This document shows positions 23,801-35,315 of a stretch of 64,000 bases of DNA, piece after piece; the stretch's first letter is position 1, and every line of letters starts with the position of its first letter. A program made the position numbers and the translations under genes. The notes under the pieces are model-generated. The model worked only from the letters and a program-made list of their open reading frames with translations. It was not told the origin of the DNA and ran no database searches. Location: the NCBI RefSeq assembly GCF_036711975.1, contig NC_091976.1:9734001-9798000 (forward strand), written 5' to 3'. This DNA comes from Onthophagus taurus (lineage: Eukaryota; Arthropoda; Insecta; Coleoptera; Scarabaeidae).

Positions 23801-26800
23801 TTATTCATATCTAAGGTTGATTAAAAAAAAAACAAAAAAACTAGGTGATAATTTAATAATATGTAGTGTGTAATATGTAATATGTGTATTTAATAATAAT
23901 ATGTATGACATATTATTATTATGTTTTTTTATTAATTCATCTGTTATAGCAAAATCGTAACAATTTTTTGCGGATATTAAAGTTTTAGAATGAAGAAGTC
24001 CTGCCAAAATATTTGTGCTTAATCTGTTTCTTTGTTTTATTTTATTAATATTAATTGAACTAAAAACCCTTTCAACACAAGCACTGCTATGGGGAAGAAC
24101 AAATAAAATACTGACCAACTGTAAAAGTTGTGGGTATAACAAAGTGCCGTCGCCTTTTTTGAGGTTACTAACTTCTTTCCAAAAATCTAACTCGTCCAAT
24201 CCAAAATTAATTGAAGAATATTTTAATGATCGAAATTCTCGATCTATATCATTTTGATGTATTGCTAGATTCGAAAAATTAGCAAGTAATGGACCAAGAC
24301 TATCAACTTCTGCAATGGATGAAGGGTTTAAAACATTTAATGCTTTCAAAATTATTGCTTCTCGTGAGTTGAACGGGAATCGCTTGAAAATTTGATGGGC
24401 TGCTTCAGTGTAGGCTAACATTTGCTAACGCTACTGCGACTTTCGGACCCATGTATACTCGTGATCTTTTTAAATGAAAATTAAAGAAGAATGGCTAGCT
24501 CGAAGTCGGGGAAGGTCGGGTTGGTTTACTTTGAAACCCTGCGCGAGGCTAAGGGGCCGGAGTAATCACGACGGACAAAGCAGGTAGAGAAGGAGTAATT
24601 TAGAATTTGTCACTACGGGATTTTTAAATAGGTTTATTGTAATAGAAACCAGCTAAATATTCGATTAAATTATCGAAAATAGCATAATAAATTATTTAAT
24701 GTATTATGTTTTATTAAAAAATGATTTTTGGAAAACAAATAAAAATTGTTCCTAATTTAAATCAAATTTATGATGATAACTATTAAAATATAAATACAGA
24801 AAAAATGTTAAATGATAATATTATTACAGTAAAACTTAATTTAGATGATTTTCGAACAATTGATTGTGCAGTTTCAATTATTTAATGTGTTTCAATTATT
24901 GTTTCTAATTTAAATCAATTTCATGATGATAATATATTAAGATATTAATACTGATTAATTATTAATATTATTACAGTGTGATTCAAAACTTCTTTTATCA
25001 AAAGTTAAAAAACGTAGAACGTTTTGTCACTTAAAGTTTTTTGTTTTTTTGCTCCGTTTTAATTTTTTCTATATTTCAACCAATTAAATTATCGTATCTC
25101 TACCAAATCTGAATGAAAACATACGGCTTCAAAACACACCACCTGAACATTATAAAGTATTAAGATTTGTTTAATAATAAATGTCAGTATTTATACAAAC
25201 CAGTTAACTATTTTTTTATTTTATTTTATTTATATTTTGTCTTGCGCTCGTTCCCGGAAATAAGTAAAAATGCCGCCTTTGTGTCATTTTACAACCCTCG
25301 AAATAAAGAGACTATTTTTAAATTAATAATAATAAAGAGACCTTTTAATTGATTTAAATTAGGAACCATTTTTATTTGTTTTCCAAAAATCATTTTTTAA
25401 TAAGACATAATACATTAAATAATTTATTATGCTATTTTCGATAATTTAATCGAATATTAAGCTGGTTTCTATTACAATAAACCTATTTAAAAATCCCGTA
25501 GTGACAAATTCTAAATTACTCCTTCTCTACCTGCTTTGGCCGTCGTGATTACTCCGGCCCCGTAGCCTTGCGCAGGGTTTCAAAGTAAACCAACCCGACC
25601 TTCCCCGACTTCATCATTCTATAATTTTCATTTAAAAAGATCACGAGTGTACAAGTGCTCAAGTTGAACATAGTGTTCTGGATTTCTGTATTGTAGTTTG
25701 CTTAAATCAGTATTTTTTAAATACTCTGGTTTTATATAATAACTTAACAATAATTTAAAACATTGTTCCATTCTTGGATAGAGTATGTGAATCTTCGGCG
25801 CATCAGCTTGAAATTCTAAATTTAAATCATTAAACGTAGGTAATACAAATTCTAAGAATTCTAAGTACAATTTATTAACGGGATTTTTAAGATGTTCATA
25901 TATTTCGAATGCACCAGAAACAGAATCAGAACATTCAGCTTGAAAATAAAGTTTTAACGATTCAAATTGTTCTAAAACCCTTTGTACTACTGTATTTAAA
26001 GACAACCATCGAGTCTGGGAAGGGTGTAATATTTTGTGAGGTTTAACATTCAAAAATAATTGAAATTGTTGAAATTCAGTTCTGCGTTTAAAACTGTATT
26101 GCATGTAAGTGTATACACTTCTTACTAATTTTTCAACATCATCGGGTAAGCATATGTCAATATATCAATGTTTGGCAAGCATAAGATGCACATAGCGCCA
26201 GCGAATGGCAAACACATTTCATTACAAATAAATGTGGAACATCTTTTAACAGTAATGTTTTTAAAGAATTTATCATTGTGTTGGCACCATCCGCAGCAAA
26301 ACCAACTAAGTTTTGTTTATATGGCACATTATATTTGTTGAAAAAATTCGTAATTGAGTTATAAAGATTTTGAGCAGTAGCATCTCCTACCGGAATTAAA
26401 GCTAAAAATTCGTCTTTTATTTTCAAATTCTCATTGTAACGAATAACAATAGCTAAATGTTTAACAGCCGAGCTATCAGTAGACTCATCACTAGCATCGA
26501 AAATTTTTTCATCTTCAACTTTTCAACTAATATTTCGAAGTTGGTTTTTCCAATTACATTATTGATCAAAGCTGTGCATTTTGTTCTGTCACAAGACAAT
26601 TTCCGAATATGATCCGATTCTATTCCGGAGAGAATTATAGATTTGACCAATTCTGTTAAATGATCAGATGTGTTAATTGATATATTATGTTCTGCTATGA
26701 AAGCAGCAATTCTAATTTCATTTTGTTTTAGAATTTTATCAGCAGTAGTAGTGAATTGAAAAGATTGTTTTATTAAAGTAGGTTGATTTTTTACAGATGC

Positions 26801-27105
26801 AGCTGCTTAATAGCACCTAAACCACCTAAATAATCACTAGAACAAATCTTACATCTAAAATAATTGTTACCACGCTCGCTTCTTTCTATCCAATATTTAA
26901 AATTGTGCAGCTGTTCCCATTCGGGCTTATATTTTTGAATGTAGAACCGTCGTTTTTTCGAAGTATGTGTATCTTCAGCATCGGTAAATGAAGTATTGGA
27001 AGGCTCTAGATATTCAACATCTAGATTTTGATTTCTTGTACTTGGCTCTGGACAAGATTCTCCTCTACTGGAAGATGTATCTTCTGAAGATGGAGCAGGA
27101 ACCAC
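23801..27105 (-). pseudogene. hAT transposase, decayed and split by a foldback element
   Basis: The N-terminal piece (27105-26791) has an acidic/Ser-rich leader and a zinc-finger-like FRCKICSSDY. The middle pieces (26650-26453 and 26426-26157) carry GFAADGANTM and CHSLALCASYACQ of the catalytic fold. The segment 26104-25628 ends at the foldback insertion. Beyond it the dimerisation region (24421-23801) shows VLPHSSACVERVFSSIN and KQRNRLS. The family resembles the ZMYM/FAM200-type hAT group. Multiple frame changes show it is dead. Confidence 0.8.
24456..25649. mobile_element. Non-autonomous foldback element with TA duplication
   Basis: The 1194-bp insert begins ACTCGTGATCTTTTTAAATG (after one variable base) and ends with the inverse. 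It is flanked by TA (24454-24455 and 25650-25651). The inverted repeats are about 300 bp long and there is no coding sequence. It interrupts the hAT transposase between codons for a conserved Leu-Tyr/Met-Gly region. A TA target suggests a Tc1/mariner-type mobiliser. Confidence 0.75.
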
Positions 27106-28033
27106 ATTTTCGACACTGGTGATTTTCTTTTCGAAATTAAAAATCTTTTCATCCTGATTAGAATGAAAAGTAATTTATAAAATAGAACGGTAGATTTAAT
27201 TTAATTAATTTTAGATTTTATTAACGAATAAATAATAAAAATGTATTAGTACTTTTATTTTGAGTTATCTTCCTATCAGATATTCAGATAGGATATAATA
27301 CACGTATTATGGTCGAATAATTTTTTTAACACTGCTGTCAAAAAAATACAATTCTGCCCTGGTAACTTAAATTAAATGTATCACAATTACCATGACAATT
27401 ATTACTTCTACTTTTAATTAATGCTTTAAAATTCTTATTAATTTCCTACATTCTTTTATAATTATGTATGATATGCGCGTAAAAGTGATCTTATTTTTAA
27501 TACTTGTTGCTTTCGTCAATGTATAAACAATCTAGTTTTCTTGAAATAAACATTGAGACTAAGAAACGACGAATTAAAAAGTAAATGAACATTTCAAAAT
27601 AATGCTGTTAATAATCCCGATATACTTAAATTTATGATATATAATCGTCGAAATAAACGTACTATACATTTTTTTCAAATACAAAAATAATACTTACATT
27701 ACAATTTACAATACACTATATTAACACTACAGTCGCAATGTTAACAATACTGTGAGAAATAAACAATGTGACAAAATCTGATTTGCAAATGATAAGAATT
27801 AGCTAGAGAGCTTCTATTTATAGCGTCGGGCAGTAAGTTTGACCGGGGGAAATACCTATTTTGGGCTGTTTGTTTGTTAGGGAGTCGGGGGATTTACTCA
27901 CGTACCCTTGTTTACAGAAACGTAAAATGCAGTTTTGCATGAATTTTAAATGTCTGACCGCCATCTGTTCATCACATCGCAAACTAATTTCTATTTTCAT
28001 GTCTAAGTTTGCCACGAACATATTTTTTTCCTT

Positions 28034-29553
28034 CGTCTCACGTAACTGGTTCGTTAGAACTTTTTCATTTTCCACTATTTGTAGAGATTTGAAATTTTGG
28101 TAGCATGGGTTGTTCATTCGGAACTTTCGATCTAAAATACTTTCAAGATGGCCGCCACTTCCGGTCTACCGGAAGTAGACCATAACTTCGCTATTTTAAA
28201 TGGAATGCTATAGTTTTTATTACACAGTTTAATTGTACGTAAAAAAATAGGTTGACTTTGATAAAAGTTATTGGTACCTAGCGTTTTTCGTTTTCGAGTT
28301 ATTTTGGTTTTAAACTTTTTTTGGTGCACGAAATGCAGGTTTTTTTATTAGAAAGCTATGGAATGTTGACAGTTTTTGGTCCATGTTTGTATTATTGTTG
28401 CCATTAGTTACATTTGACGACGGGTGTAAGTTATTGAACATCATGGTAAATTATTCCAACGCCGATATTTGAAATTTATTTTGTATTGATGGCGAATGTA
28501 ATAAACTTTCGGACAAGACGTGTTGAACACTTAATGAGAGATGTCTAACAAACCTAACGACCATCACGAGGAAAAATTTAAAAAAATTGATAATGAATTT
28601 ATTAGTTCTGGATATATCGAGACCAAAAGAAATCGCATATTTCCGGTCACCAGTGATGAAGACAACGAAATAAATAATTTAACGTATTTTATTGCATTTC
28701 CAAATTCAATTTAATAACAAATTTATATTTTTATTCAAATCTAATTTTTGTCATCAACTTTTTGTTTTAATAGTTTCATTTATTTGATCTTCTGTTTGTT
28801 ATTTTTGGTAAGTAAAGGCTAGTAAACTAAAAGATTATCAATCGTAGTTAATAGTAGAAATAATAATAGAAATAAATTAAACAAAAAACTGTCAAAATGT
28901 TATGACCTTCTAATAAAAATACAAACGGTTTCCTGCATTTTCTGCATGTTTTGAATATGAGAGAAATTACAATAAATAAGTATAGGAATGTTTATAGATA
29001 AATTGTAGAGAATTAAATTCCCTTTCGTGTAGGCTAATAAAATATCGGGCGTTCCATTTAAAATTTTCGACTTTCTCCCCATTGAATATGGAGAAATGGT
29101 AATTCAATTTTTGACCATGCTGTATAAGATACTCTGATACAATATATGACAATCTATTTGAGAGCATCTGACGAGTAATCCTGCCAATTTAGAGCTTTTT
29201 TGAATGAACGTTGGCTGGGATATAGGGTTTTAAAGTGCATGGTGAAATTTGCTAAAAAAACCTTAAAATCAAAATAACTCGAAAACGAAAAACGCTAGGT
29301 ACCAATAACTTTTATGAAAGTCAACATATTTTTTTACGTACAATTAAAAGGTGCAATAAAAACTATAGCATTCCATTTAAAATAACGAAGTTATGGTCTA
29401 CTTCCGGTAGACCGGAAGTGGCAGCCACCTTGAAAATATTTTAGATCGAAAGTTCCGACTGAACAACCCATACTATCAAAATTTCAAAACTGTACGAATA
29501 CTGGAACCTAAAAAAATTCTAACGAACCAGTTACGTGAGACACCCCCTGTATT
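28034..29553. repeat. Foldback element with ~300-bp inverted repeats
   Basis: Inverted repeats at about 28034-28340 and 29225-29545 share TCTCACGTAACTGGTTCG, the self-complementary CTTCCGGTCTACCGGAAG and CGAAAAACGCTAGGTACCAA. The right terminus reads CACCCCCTG|TA, suggesting a mariner-like CAGGGGGTG end with TA target. The matching left terminus is missing or diverged, so the left border is uncertain and may reach 27830. Confidence 0.6.
28541..28714 (+). CDS. Short hydrophilic ORF inside the foldback element
   Basis: A 57-residue frame (MSNKPNDHHEEKFKKIDNEF...) with a charged first half, located between the two arms of the foldback element. I do not recognise it. It could be the remnant 5' exon of the parental transposase or a chance frame. 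Confidence 0.2.
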   Translation: MSNKPNDHHEEKFKKIDNEFISSGYIETKRNRIFPVTSDEDNEINNLTYFIAFPNSI

Positions 29554-29674
29554 TTATTGGGAAAAATCACTAGAAATCTCTTTTTTGAGAAAAGTTTTCA
29601 CTAAATCATTAGATTTACTAAAAAATCACTAGATATAGTGAAATTTCACTAGACCTGGCAACACTGTGTAATAG

Positions 29675-30059
29675 AAACAAATATTTCGTTTTACTTACCT
29701 TTTATGTTAATATTTCTTCCACAAAACGACATGAAAACCGACAATTGAGGCGAATAATGCGCAGGTGCAAGCCGCAAAACCCGCCAAATGTTGTAGCGTG
29801 CGCGCGCAGTTGTCAATTTATTCATCAGGTGATGCCCTGCGGCAACACCGCATTTCGTATGGCACGGGATTCGGAATACTAGTTTCACTCCCCTGGGAAC
29901 TAGGGAACTCATCAAGGGCCGGCCCTATAAATCGACGAACTAAAAATCTTATTGACAAGAGAACTACAGAGCCATCTATTGTCGAGTGGCTATAAGTGAT
30001 ATCCAATATTTGAACATATTATTCTAATAATATTTGATTAAATTTTGATTTTTATAAAT
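29675..30059. other. Spacer right of the hAT element
   Basis: A donor-like AAAAG|GTAAGTAAAAC on the minus strand lies just beyond the hAT, and GC-rich sequence follows. This may be 5' flanking or untranslated sequence of the decayed P-element split by the hAT, but that is only a guess. No gene is supported. Confidence 0.3.
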
Positions 30060-30109
30060 CACTAATTGTACTTTTATACTGGTTTATTATAAGTAAATCC
30101 GCTTTACAT

Positions 30110-30134
30110 GTTTCGACTAATTAGTCATCTTCAG
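30110..30134 (-). ncRNA. Hammerhead-ribozyme-like core of a Penelope-like element
   Basis: On the minus strand a CTGAAGA core box is followed by a self-complementary GACTAATTAGTC and then GAAAC. This order (CUGANGA, stem II, GAAA) is that of hammerhead ribozymes, which are known in Penelope-like retroelements. An extra U between box and stem II departs from the strict consensus, so self-cleavage is uncertain. Confidence 0.35.
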
Positions 30135-30751
30135 AAGCGCTACAAATTGACAACAAGAATGATAATAAAAGTTGTTACAAATATGAAATGAAATAAACTT
30201 ACTTGTCGTAATATAAGAAACGGCGTTCAAAAAACTTCGCATAAAGTATAAGTCGTAAATAAGGTCAGCACATCAAAAACGGTGATATTCAAAACAATTA
30301 TTGTAAATATTAATTTAAAGAACTATAGAACTAACATGTTAAAAATGTAAATGTAAAGTTTAAGAATTAAAATTAAAAACGTTACATGAAAAGTTACAAA
30401 AATAAAATGGTTGAGAAATTGCAAGAGGTAACCACTTTTTATGAGTTCGCGAAAACCAGAAATAAAATGTATAAATGCGCATGTGTTGAAAATAAAATAA
30501 AATTACATAGAGGGTGTTCAGATGAAACAAATCCCTTCTGCGAGTATAATTGTCTGCGAGGCAACAACACTAAAATTTGTATTTTGTAGTTAATATTTCC
30601 AGGCGTTGAATAGTAAGGTAAGGGAAGGGGATAATAAAATTTGGATTTTTAAATTAATAGAAAAATATAGGATAGGGAATACAAGGATAGGGTATAGACA
30701 GGAGTTGGGTGTTGCCGCAGGGACCCCAAAATCTGCGAACAGTGTGTGCGG

Positions 30752-31137
30752 CTAAGTACACTGATCCTCGGTATTTTGGGGAAATGGGTTGTTGAGGCAT
30801 TTGTATAAGGGTGGTTTTAAGGGAAGGACCTGGTCATTAAGGCACTCAAGTCTTGTATTAGTTTTTATGAATTTGTCTATTTCATAGCTCTCTAAAAGCT
30901 CAAGTGTGTGGCCTTTATTTTGTTTATGTATCAGTGTTACATTTTTTTTAATATCAAAAGTGTGGTTGTGCAGAGATAGGTGTTTACCAAAATTAGAGTT
31001 GGGTTTTATTAAATGCTCTCTAATTCTTGTTTTTAGGGCTCTCCCTGTTTCGCCAATATATGTGGCTCCGCAAGTATTACATTCTAAACTATAAACACCG
31101 TTAAGTTCCAACAAGTCTAGCTTATCTTTTATTAGGA
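30752..31137 (-). pseudogene. Penelope-like element, C-terminal GIY-YIG endonuclease domain
   Basis: The frame shows NGVYSLECNTCGATYIGETG followed by RIREHL, which is the GIY-YIG core with its preceding Cys pair, as at the C-terminus of Penelope-like reverse transcriptases. A conserved Glu lies further on (LLESYEID). The reverse transcriptase itself is absent. The element joins hAT sequence at about 31138, so only the 3' end (to about 30060) survives. GIY-YIG makes the nick that primes reverse transcription in these elements. Confidence 0.8.
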
Positions 31138-31140
31138 TTA

Positions 31141-32252
31141 GCAAAAATTTCGTCGTTGGTAGTAAATTTAAGTAAGTCCTCCAATCCAGTAGCATCCAAA
31201 TGGTGTAACAGATAGTCATTTACACGATCAAGCTGTTCTTCATTTAAGTTACGGCCTCTATAAACAGGATGCAAATAATTTGCAATTAAAAGTGGATCTT
31301 TCAAAGCATAATTTTTCCGTTTTTCTAAATGCGCTTCTGCATCCACAAATTCTGAAGGAAATTTTAGAGTAAGCCATGCTTCAGCTGCACATGCGATACT
31401 TGATGTAGATGCCTGACACTTATTAATTAGCTCACAGATGGGATCTAGTAGTGAAATAACTTTTGTTACATTGTTGATAAATTCTTGATCAAAAATCATT
31501 GCAGTTATATGGGCAGGTATACATTTTTCAGGATGTTCGGATATTACACGTTTTATGTAAGGAAGATTCTTTAAAAAACAAGTAAATGAGTCTCTATTCG
31601 AACACCATCTTGTTTCGCAGGGTAGAATAATTCTTGAACCTCCATATTTTAAAATCTTTGTTTCAAGATCAGGGCCATTAAATTGCTTTAATATAGCTGT
31701 TACTTATGCAGCTAACGTACTAGGCAGAACATCTTTTGCTAATAACTGACCAGTATGTGAATTACAGGTAAGGTGTATTAACCTTCCCATTTTCATCATG
31801 TTAGCTGCATTATCACTAATTACTGCGAATATTTTAGTATTATAATCTTTTTCTGCTTGCATCTTTGCCAACTCAATGATCTCCAATAATTTTTCTCCCG
31901 TTTCCCTTTCCTCACTTAAATCCCAATTATCTAGGAAAACAGCATTTCCAGATGCGGAGTGCAGTAGAACTGACACATTTTTTGTATTTGCATTTTCGTT
32001 CTTCCAACCATCAATTAACATTACTGATTCAAGTTGAAACTTAATATTTTCTGTAAATTTATTGTAAATATCGTCCAGTATCTTACCGGATAAGGCTTTC
32101 CTAGAAGGAATTGGATAGCTTGGTCGTAGCCGTTGCATAAAAGCACGGAAATGTGTAGAGTCGATAATATTGCAACCAAAGAAAAAAGTACCCAAGAGGA
32201 AATTTGTTTTTGTGATTTCTTCGGGTGACATTTGGTCCATGAACGAACTCAA
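31141..32252 (-). pseudogene. hAT transposase (DUF659 type), truncated
   Basis: The N-terminal block 32252-31704 shows PIPSRKALSGKILDDIYNKF, MLIDGWKNENANTKN and AVISDNAANM, which are DUF659-type hAT hallmarks with catalytic Asp residues. It also has LTCNSHTGQLLAKD. A second block (about 31690-31141) continues with ILPCETRWCSNRDSF and DPLLIANYLHPVYRG. The C-terminal dimerisation part is missing at the Penelope junction. A stop near 31703 separates the blocks. Confidence 0.75.
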
Positions 32253-32308
32253 TGATGACGAAGTAGATGGTCTAGAGAAAGAAGAACTAGACTTTCGATT
32301 TTAGAAAG

Positions 32309-32483
32309 ATTGTGTTTGTTTTTAAAAATAAGAATTTTATTATTCACTTAAAACAATTGGTTACAAAGTTTGTTGTTTAATTGATTAATTATAAATTTGA
32401 AAGATTATAATAACTAAGACGTGCGATGTGGAGCGCGACCGGTTACTATATTCTTCTTGATAAACGGTTCGCTCCTTTTATAT
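32309..32483 (-). repeat. Errantivirus LTR, downstream part
   Basis: Continuation of the LTR whose first part lies at 35230-35306. The two parts are separated by the DUF7869 transposon. It begins with AAAAGGAGCG directly after the duplicated ATAT, so the original promoter element read ATATAAAAGG. The far border near 32309 is estimated. Confidence 0.5.
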
Positions 32484-35225
32484 CGTCGGTATACAAGAGA
32501 AAGTGACTAAGTCCACAGATAGTGGTTTTGAGTTATTAGTATTCTAATTTTTGCTTCTTATTATAAAATCAATTATTTTACGTGAGATTAGTTTATAATG
32601 ATTTTTATAAATAATATAGTTTTTAGAATATGTATTTTAAATTAAAAAAAGTCTATAATTAATTTAAGCAAATACTAAACCAGTAATTCATTTCAACTGC
32701 ATAGGTTTGTAATGGTTTCTATGAACAATGCAGATTCTAAAATATGTATTTAAACTTAAAAAAGACTATAATTAAACAAGTAGTAGTAACTAGTTTCAAC
32801 TTCATATGTCTTCATCACTATATTCATTGTGTGAGGGTTCTGGACACTTGTCTTTCAAGGAATTGTCACTCGGTATGTCAAAGTACCAACTATGGTATTC
32901 GATCGGAATTACCCCCTTACGGCAAAGTTGAATTAAATCGTTTTTCAGTTTCTTTTGGAATATTATTACTGGGCTCACCTTTTGCTTTGCCTTTAATGTT
33001 AAACATTTTATACTCTTCATCATAGTTGTATCGGAACATTATAAACTTTTTTTTCTCTTTTTCGTACCTTAATTGTTTGATCTTTAACCATTCTATTTTT
33101 TCTCCCCCTTCATCCCGAATTGTATTTTGTAGTATAGATGTATTGAGTGCTTTCAAGTCAATAATGTCACGGTAAGTCATTTGCTCTACAATGTAGGCAC
33201 CAGAAGTTTTATTTTTGCCTCTCTCGGATCTTGCTAGTGTCATAATTGTCTTCCAATCATTAAGACAAAATACAGGAATGTATTTTTTTGCACTTTCAAT
33301 TGCACTATGCATCGAATCGGCCTCCATGTGCGAGTGACCTTTTTCTAAAAAGTTGTGAGTAATAATCTCTATAGGTAACTGGTTGACTACAAACAACAAA
33401 AGAGCCGCAATGTATTTATTTCGGTTTTGGCCGCCACATGTGTCGCTAAAGAGTGGCACTTCTTTGACAGTATCAGGTAAAGTTTTAAACCACTTCAATA
33501 AAGCTGTACCTATTTCACAACTTCCTCGTTGGCCATCAACTTCGGACCAAAGGTAACAATATCCCTTATTTGGTGGAGTTGCTTCATAAATTGCTAAATT
33601 GTATGCACATAGCTTTCGACTGTAGTAAAGAGGTGATACATCGGAGCATGGAATTTGCAGGACACTCTGTAAGTCAAAACTTACTGATACAAAAGGTTTG
33701 TCATGAATTGCTCTTTGTTTATCTAAATCTTTTGCTCTATTAGCATCATCCCTTCGCTTTATGTGAGAAATTCTTCTGATTTTTCAATAGATTTAGCTTC
33801 TTTAACACACAGCAAACATTGATCTTTCTTTGGTTTGAAGAAAGATAAGTTATATTGCGTACAAAACACCCTCCTATATGTTATTGGAGAAACAAAATCC
33901 TTTTGATTCCTGATCTGTACATCTTTGTACAATTCATACATTTTAAGAATGGATAAGGTAGAGTCAAGATACTTCCGTGTAGTTCCACGTCTACAATAGT
34001 GTGATTCCATCACAGGAAATGATTCTATATGTCTCTTCACCTCATTCAAAATGACAGGTTTAGTCTTATTTCCTGGGAAACTTTTTCCTCATCGATCTTG
34101 AATTGAATGATTTATTCCATTTGTGTCTATGTTCATTATAGCAGAATCAACCGATCCATGACTTATCGACAAGGTTTTTAAGTAAAAATTTTTACAAACT
34201 CTTTTCTTTTTTCCGTTTTTAACAAATGTATAAATTTTAGAGACATTTTTTGCAGGTCTACTAGAGTCCCTCGTTCGTTTTCTTCGGCATTCAGAAGTTG
34301 CAACGGTATTAATTATAAAGTCCTTTTGTCTGTCATAGGATAGACTGTGATACTGTTTACAGATATCTTGTCGACGATCTGCAGGAAATACTTCTGTACA
34401 TTTGTAGCGGCAATTGTCACAATTTACATTTCTAGGGGACTTTGCAGGCATTTGTTTGCCTTTAGTATTAATATACGCTAAACACGATTTTTTTAATAAC
34501 TTGTTTTTCTCATGTTTTGTTCCTTGAGGATTTTTTATTACCCATCTGCGTTTTTCTATAACTTGCGTAGGATTTACTAGTGGTTCATTTATTATTAAAG
34601 TCGTAGGGCTTGTATTACTAGAATTAGTAGCAAATTCTACCGGAACATCCCTAAGATCATTAATAATTTCTTGTGCGTTGTTATAATAATTTTTCGAACA
34701 ACTCATTTTGCCACTAAAATAAGGTATTATTGCATTAGCTTATTATATTTTAAAACTAAATATCCGAAAAACAAAATTATTGTAATACGTGTAGATAGTT
34801 ACCAAAGATTAAGTCTAATAACATAGAACACAATTTTATTTTGATTTAAGTAATAATTGTTATGATAAACTGTTTAAACTTCAAACGTCACTCTCTTTTC
34901 CCTGTCTGTCACATGATATTTCTGTATCTTTTCTCTCGTTTTTTTTTCGTTAAGCATAATGCATGGCTATCTTAATTTAAGTCAAATCCTAGAGATAAAA
35001 ATATTGACAAGAAAACATGACTAAGTCCACTTAGTCATTTTCTCCTGTACAGGTTTTTACAAAATGAACTTGGTCATTATGGAATTTGAAATTATAAGCA
35101 TTTTTATTTTATTTTTGGACTTGTTCATTTTTTCCAGAAAAATAATATTGAATTTCTGGTGCATGAGCATTGAAACCTAAAAATCTAAAATTTTGGACTT
35201 GGTCACATTCTCTTGTATACCGACG
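32484..35225 (-). mobile_element. DNA transposon encoding a DUF7869-type protein, second copy
   Basis: Inverted ends start CGTCGGTATACAAGAGAA at both termini. They are flanked by the direct 4-bp repeat ATAT (32480-32483 and 35226-35229). Length is 2742 bp. GACTAAGTCCA or GACTTGGTCA motifs recur near both ends (about 32501, 35021, 35056, 35116, 35195) and look like subterminal binding sites. It holds one minus-strand gene and sits in the LTR of the errantivirus-type element. Confidence 0.75.
32802..34706 (-). pseudogene. DUF7869-type transposon protein, second copy
   Basis: The N-terminal piece (34706-34089) includes a Cys-rich segment (NCDNCRYKCTEVF) and a basic KNGKKKRVCKNFYLKTL. The next piece (34049-33759) has RRVFCTQYNLSFFKPKKDQC. 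The core is readable from about 33760 to 32802: VSFDLQSVLQIP, YLWSEVDGQRGSCEIG, VPLFSDTCGGQNRNKY and LEKGHSHMEADSMHS. The repeated pattern SFDLQ ... SDTCGGQN ... GHSHMEAD matches the first copy at 2102-10243 and suggests a D-D-(H/D) RNase-H-like centre. Only a few frame breaks (near 34088 and 33758) interrupt it, so it is younger than copy 1. Confidence 0.7.
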
Positions 35226-35229
35226 ATAT

Positions 35230-35306
35230 GTTTCTGGTTATATTGTCTCTTTTCCAGGAATCTGTCGTTTTTTCTTCGGGTGGATTCCTATTCACAGCTC
35301 GTAACA
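35230..35306 (-). repeat. Errantivirus LTR, upstream part, with polypurine tract
   Basis: On the minus strand an AAGGGGGGAGG polypurine tract (35307-35317) is followed by TGTTACGAGCTGTG, the expected start of a 3' LTR. The env gene ends nearby at 35316. The LTR is interrupted after 77 bp by the DUF7869 transposon. Confidence 0.65.
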
Positions 35307-35315
35307 CCTCCCCCC

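Larger units (their letters stand above)
23550..29666 (-). mobile_element. hAT element with nested insertions
   Basis: The ends are CAGCGTTGCCAGGTC at the left and the inverse of CAGTGTTGCCAGGTC at the right. They are flanked by the exact 8-bp duplication TGTAATAG (23542-23549 and 29667-29674), the hAT signature. CACTAGAT-type motifs are repeated in both subterminal regions. The element contains one minus-strand transposase gene and is enlarged by a foldback element at 24456-25649 and another at about 28034-29553. Confidence 0.93.
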
